A DNA stretch of 9,025 bases. Origin: CAMDBL01 sp964498125. GTDB lineage: Bacteria; Pseudomonadota; Alphaproteobacteria; Rhizobiales; Hyphomicrobiaceae. Positions within the stretch are counted from its first letter, which is position 1; each line of letters begins with the position of its first letter. The stretch covers positions 1 through 9,025 of the forward strand of contig CAZCGE010000032.1 of assembly GCA_964498125.1 (NCBI GenBank), read 5' to 3'. The notes below the pieces were generated by a model, which ran no database searches, was not told the DNA's origin, and saw only the letters and a list, made by a program, of their open reading frames with translations. Made by a program: the position numbers and the translations under genes. Below are positions 5,941 to 9,025 of this stretch, piece after piece.

Positions 5941-6935
5941 CGAGGCCTGTCACGCTGGCGCCCGAGCCGACGCTGGAGGTGCAAGGCCTCGCCACGCATT
6001 TTTTCACCAAGGCCGGCATCGTTAAGGCGGTGGATGGCGTCAGCCTGTCGGTGGCGGCCGGCGACGTGCTGGGCCTGGTCGGTGAATCGGGCTCCGGCAA
6101 GACCATCACCGGATTTTCGATCCTGGGTCTGATCGATCCTCCGGGCCGCATCGTCTCGGGCTCGGTGCGCTTCAAGGGCGAGGAATTGACCACGGCGGCG
6201 CCAGAGCGATTGCGCGATCTGCGGGGAAATCGCATCGCCATGATCTTCCAGGACCCGATGATGACGTTGAACCCAGTGCTGCGCATCGACACGCAGATGG
6301 TCGAGGCGATCCGGGCGCACAGAAAGGTGCCGGCACGCGATGCCAGGCGGCTGGCGGCCGAGGCGCTGGCCGATGTTGGCATTGCCAGCCCCGAACATCG
6401 GCTCACAGCCTATCCGCACGAGTTGTCCGGTGGCATGCGCCAGCGCGTTGCCATCGCCATTGCCTTCATCAATGGTCCCGATCTGGTCATTGCCGACGAG
6501 CCGACCACGGCGCTCGATGTCACCATTCAGGCGCAAATCCTGCATTTGGCCCAGCAGCTGTGCGCACGCACGGGCACGGCGATGATCTGGATCACGCATG
6601 ATCTGGCCATCGTCTCGGCGCTGGCCGACCGCATCGCGGTGATGTATGCCGGCCGTATCGTCGAAATGGGCCTCACCGCCGACATTGTGGCGCATCCCTG
6701 CCATCCCTACACGCAGGGCCTGCTCGGCTCCGTGCCGAGTGCCAACACGCGCGGCAGCCGCCTCAAGCAGATCCCGGGCAATAGTCCCTCGCTGCTGAAT
6801 CTGCCCGTAGGCTGCGCCTTTCTCCCGCGCTGCGACCGCTCGGGAACCGAATGCGCGGCGGAGCAGGCGATGCGCCTGACGGCAACAGGCCGCCAGGTGC
6901 GCTGCTGCCGGCCCTTGCAGGCGGCAAACCCATGA
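5937..6935 (+). CDS. ABC transporter ATP-binding protein, DppD/OppD type
   Basis: A 332-residue ATPase that powers the importer. Visible parts: Walker A GESGSGKT (49-56), Q-loop Gln105 in FQDPMMTLNP, signature LSGGM (163-167), Walker B LVIADE (183-188) with catalytic Glu188, D-loop TALD, and switch His221 in WITHDL. The C-terminal oligopeptide-transporter extension (about 254-330) contains HPYTQGLL and the cysteine pattern Cys293, Cys299, Cys306 and Cys323/324, the cluster position at which OppD/DppD proteins can carry an iron-sulfur centre. All catalytic residues are intact. It starts at the ATG inside ATGA that overlaps the DppC-type stop, and ends overlapping the second ATPase (ATGATG), so the two ATPases are made together and act as a heterodimer. 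Confidence 0.95.
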   Translation: MTRPVTLAPEPTLEVQGLATHFFTKAGIVKAVDGVSLSVAAGDVLGLVGESGSGKTITGFSILGLIDPPGRIVSGSVRFKGEELTTAAPERLRDLRGNRIAMIFQDPMMTLNPVLRIDTQMVEAIRAHRKVPARDARRLAAEALADVGIASPEHRLTAYPHELSGGMRQRVAIAIAFINGPDLVIADEPTTALDVTIQAQILHLAQQLCARTGTAMIWITHDLAIVSALADRIAVMYAGRIVEMGLTADIVAHPCHPYTQGLLGSVPSANTRGSRLKQIPGNSPSLLNLPVGCAFLPRCDRSGTECAAEQAMRLTATGRQVRCCRPLQAANP

Positions 6936-7933
6936 TGGCGCCGGACGCACCCATCATCGAGACGCGCGCGCTGTCGAAGAGCTTCGTCAAGTCCCTCGAT
7001 CTGGCAGGCCGGATCGCGGCGGGCTTGGGTTCTGGCGCGCGGGCGGAAACGGTGCACGCGGTCGACGGCGTGTCGATCGAAATCCGCAAGGGAGAAGTCT
7101 TGGGCCTGGTCGGTGAGTCCGGGTGCGGAAAATCGACGCTCGGCCGCATCATCGCTGGCCTGCTCGAGCCTTCGTCCGGTGTGGTGCTCTACAAGAGTTA
7201 TGATCGCGCCGCCCTCGACGGTGCGCAAGCCAAGGCGGCGCGCCTTGCCGTGCAGATGATTTTCCAGGACCCGTCCGCTTCGCTCAATCCGCGCGCCCGC
7301 GTCGAGTCGATCATCGGCGAGGCGCCCGTCGTGCACGGTCTGGTGGCGCGGGCGGAGCGCTCAGCCTACGTCGCGGTTCTGCTCGACCGGGTCGGGCTCG
7401 ATCCACAGATGGCACGGCGCTACCCGCACCAGTTTTCCGGTGGACAACGCAGCCGCATCGGCATTGCCCGTGCACTGGCGGTGAAGCCGGAATTCCTGGT
7501 CTGCGACGAAGCGGCGGCCGCGCTCGACGTTTCAATCCAGGCGCAGGTCATCAACCTGTTCATGGACCTGCGCGCCGACTTCAACCTGACGTATCTGTTT
7601 ATCAGCCACGATCTCGGCATGGTGCGGCACATCGCCGATCGCGTTGCCATCATGTACCTCGGCCGCATCGTCGAGCTGGCGCCGGCCGAGGCGCTGTTCC
7701 GTCGCGCCAATCATCCCTACGCCCAGGCGCTGCTGGCCGAGATGCCGCGCGTGACCACCGGGCGGCGCAGCTTTCATCCGATCAAGGGCGAGATACCCTC
7801 GCCGCTCGATCCGCCGACGGGTTGCCACTTCCACCCCCGCTGTCCGCATGCGATGCCGCGCTGCTCCATCGAGCGGCCGGTCTTGAAAGACATCGCCCCC
7901 GGGCACAGCTCGGCGTGCCATCTCAATGCGTGA
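6932..7933 (+). CDS. ABC transporter ATP-binding protein, DppF/OppF type
   Basis: A 333-residue second ATPase of the importer. Walker A GESGCGKS (61-68), Q-loop Gln112 in FQDPSASLNPR, signature FSGGQ (168-172), Walker B FLVCDE with Glu193, and switch His226 in FISHDL are present. After Walker B the usual EPTSALD is EAAAALD; the proline and Thr/Ser are replaced but Asp199 of the D-loop stays, a variation seen in some members of this subfamily. The N-terminal insertion (about 20-44) before HAVDGVS is typical of DppF. The C-terminal region has HPYAQALL and Cys298, Cys304, Cys311 and Cys329. ATG at 6932 is chosen because it overlaps the upstream stop; the next codon is also ATG. The stop (TGA, 7931-7933) overlaps a GTG that opens the App1-like fragment. 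Confidence 0.94.
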   Translation: MMAPDAPIIETRALSKSFVKSLDLAGRIAAGLGSGARAETVHAVDGVSIEIRKGEVLGLVGESGCGKSTLGRIIAGLLEPSSGVVLYKSYDRAALDGAQAKAARLAVQMIFQDPSASLNPRARVESIIGEAPVVHGLVARAERSAYVAVLLDRVGLDPQMARRYPHQFSGGQRSRIGIARALAVKPEFLVCDEAAAALDVSIQAQVINLFMDLRADFNLTYLFISHDLGMVRHIADRVAIMYLGRIVELAPAEALFRRANHPYAQALLAEMPRVTTGRRSFHPIKGEIPSPLDPPTGCHFHPRCPHAMPRCSIERPVLKDIAPGHSSACHLNA

Positions 7934-8169
7934 GTCAATTCAGCGCAATCCCACACATGCGTTGCCGTCTCGTCGGCGACAGCGGCGAGGACGATCCGGA
8001 GGTCTATGCTGAGGCGCTGCGTCGCCATCCCAAGCAGATCGCGCGGATCTACATCCGCAACATCACCGCCGCCCGCCGCGACGATGCGCGATTCGCCAAG
8101 ACCTTCGCCGGCATCGAGGCGGCACGGTGGCTGCTGTTCGAGGACCCCGGAGAGATCAATCCGCGGTGA
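7930..8169 (+). pseudogene. C-terminal remnant of an App1-like (DUF2183) phosphatase
   Basis: A 79-codon frame whose product matches only the C-terminal end of the App1/DUF2183 phosphatidate phosphatase domain: RCRLVGDSGEDDPEVYAE (about 11-28), then RRHPKQIARIYIRNIT, and a tail with FAG and WLLFEDPGEI. GDSGxxDPE is the fourth motif of this HAD-related fold. The preceding half, with the catalytic DxDxT motif, is missing: the sequence immediately upstream is the ATPase gene in another frame, so homology starts within about 20 bases of the junction. A GTG at 7930 overlaps the ATPase stop (GTGA), the same 4-base overlap as in the rest of the operon, so the fragment might be translated. As an enzyme it should be dead. 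I favour a deletion remnant; a short coupled protein cannot be ruled out. Confidence 0.65.
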
Positions 8170-8286
8170 ACGCGGTGTGCGGCGATGTGTTGGGGGCAGC
8201 CGAACAGGGTGGCCTCCGCCGAACTACGTTGCGTCGAGAAGCAATGCTCTCGAGCCAGCTTGAATAAACGGGCTATCCACTGGAGC
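8170..8286. other. Short gap between convergent genes
   Basis: This gap lies between the App1-like remnant (plus) and the membrane-protein gene (minus), whose 3' ends face each other. No strong hairpin followed by a T-run is seen, so no terminator for the ABC operon can be placed. The 10-base string AATCCGCGGT occurs at both edges (8158-8167 and 8289-8298); this may be chance. Confidence 0.4.
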
Positions 8287-8826
8287 CTAATCCGCGGTAG
8301 GTACAGGCTTGGACTTCTTGAGATCCTTGCCCGAAATCTCGATTTCAGCAGGGCCTGCATTAAGCTTGATCTTTGAGGCATTTCCCAGCACCGAAGCGAG
8401 CGCATCCGTTGGGTGAAGCATCTGAGAGCGCTCCGACGAGTCACTGGCGAACAAATTGCGACTAATTCGATCCAGCAAGGCTGATGGCATTTGTTCCTTG
8501 ACTTGCGAATTCCATTCCATAGCAGCCTCAACCAACCAACTCGCGCGATCTACATCCAGCTGGTACTGTTTCAGCGCAAACTCAGCCGCCGAGTGCGACT
8601 CGAACCAACGATTCAGCCATCGCATATAAAACACTGCGACGCTTCCGAAACTCGCAGCAATAGCGATTTGACGAAGCACGACATACGTCAGCTCGCCAGC
8701 AATTGTCTGATTTGGAGCCTGCCGCCAAGACTTGAATAGATCCACTACGTGACCGGAAAAATAGTATAGGAGATACCCAAGACCAAGCATCAAAGTAAAA
8801 CAAAGGAAATGTACGGGCCACCGCAT
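8287..8826 (-). CDS. Two-helix membrane protein of unknown function
   Basis: A 179-residue protein that I do not recognise. Two hydrophobic helices are evident: about 4-26 (HFLCFTLMLGLGYLLYYF) and about 47-68 (YVVLRQIAIAASFGSVAVFYM), joined by a short polar loop. After a basic RWLNRWF segment comes a soluble domain of about 100 residues, largely helical, with the amphipathic stretch FALKQYQLDVDRASWLVEAA and a LLDRISRNLF motif, ending in a charged tail rich in lysine. This suggests a membrane-anchored cytoplasmic domain. ATG at 8826 is the only ATG after the upstream in-frame stop; its Shine-Dalgarno is poor. Base composition is clearly lower in GC than the ABC operon, and codon use is mixed (TTG, AAA, ATA present), which suggests recent acquisition. 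It stands alone, downstream of the partial gene at the right edge on the same strand. Confidence 0.7.
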   Translation of the reverse strand: MRWPVHFLCFTLMLGLGYLLYYFSGHVVDLFKSWRQAPNQTIAGELTYVVLRQIAIAASFGSVAVFYMRWLNRWFESHSAAEFALKQYQLDVDRASWLVEAAMEWNSQVKEQMPSALLDRISRNLFASDSSERSQMLHPTDALASVLGNASKIKLNAGPAEIEISGKDLKKSKPVPTAD

Positions 8827-8905
8827 TTTTACGGTACCGGAAGTTAGTGAAAATTGGTCTTGTCGTGCCTTGATTACACTCTGGATGCATGCCTATCCCT
8901 TTACC

Positions 8906-9025
8906 TCAGGCTAGCTTCGCGTGAATTGACGGGAACCAGCGACAGCGCCGGGTGTCATCGACGAGCTGGCGCATGGTGACGGGCGGCCGTGCGACGAGGC
9001 TCTCGATCACGCGCGCGGCGATGCG
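8906..9025 (-). CDS. C-terminal end of an unidentified gene (partial)
   Basis: On the minus strand the frame is open from the window edge to TGA at 8906-8908, giving 39 residues: RIAARVIESLVARPPVTMRQ, then LVDDTRRCRWFPSIHAKLA. The first half looks like a regular helix with codon bias of a GC-rich genomic gene, unlike the lower-GC gene that follows. Too little is present to name a family. It precedes the membrane-protein gene with a gap of about 80 bases, so the two could be co-transcribed. Confidence 0.45.
   Translation of the reverse strand, partial: RIAARVIESLVARPPVTMRQLVDDTRRCRWFPSIHAKLA

Noticed and set aside
5832..6950. 372-codon minus-strand frame
   Set aside because: It lies opposite the DppD-type ATPase whose motifs are all intact; no domain is recognisable.
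8158..8298. AATCCGCGGT direct repeats as target-site duplication of a mobile element
   Set aside because: The 10-base copies are about 120 bases apart, enclose no element ends or transposase, and one lies in the App1 remnant and the other in the membrane-protein gene; chance is sufficient.

Overview
The window reads as a high-GC proteobacterial chromosome segment, most likely alphaproteobacterial (Rhizobiales or Rhodospirillales type). This rests on the GC-rich codon usage of the central genes, the tightly overlapping ABC transporter operon, and an intergenic palindrome at 1082-1134 that resembles the abundant small palindromic repeats of Rhizobiales genomes. The assignment is inferred from style and memory of families; no database was searched.

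Left part (1-794): no convincing protein gene. It starts with an AT-richer stretch holding a pyrimidine-rich tract, a quasi-palindrome and a perfect hairpin. At about 332-457 there is a block that, in one frame, spells the asparagine-rich C-terminal end of a formylglycine-generating-enzyme (FGE/SUMF1-like) C-type-lectin-fold domain. A stop codon lies two codons upstream of that block and no FGE domain is encoded before it. This is what the template repeat (TR) of a diversity-generating retroelement (DGR) looks like. No reverse transcriptase, Avd or complete target gene is visible here, so it is called an orphan TR or, second choice, the broken tail of a VR-bearing target gene.

Middle (795-7933): a minus-strand DUF4926-type small protein and, upstream of it, a minus-strand M20 family zinc carboxypeptidase with the full carboxypeptidase G2-type ligand set. 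The two are separated by the Rhizobiales-like palindrome. Divergent from the M20 gene, across a 99-bp intergenic region, runs a complete five-gene peptide-type ABC importer: substrate-binding protein, two permeases and two ATPases (Dpp/Opp family). The substrate-binding gene is separated from the permeases by a 73-bp REP-like stem-loop. The four membrane and ATPase genes overlap each other by 4 bases and must be one translationally coupled unit. The likely joint role is import of peptides or acyl-amino acids and their cleavage by the cytoplasmic M20 enzyme.

Right part (7930-9025): the last ATPase gene overlaps by 4 bases a 79-codon reading frame that is only the C-terminal end of an App1-like (DUF2183) phosphatidate phosphatase, without its catalytic half. 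Then comes a minus-strand, visibly lower-GC gene for a two-helix membrane protein of unknown function, and at the very edge the C-terminal 39 codons of another minus-strand gene that enters from the right.
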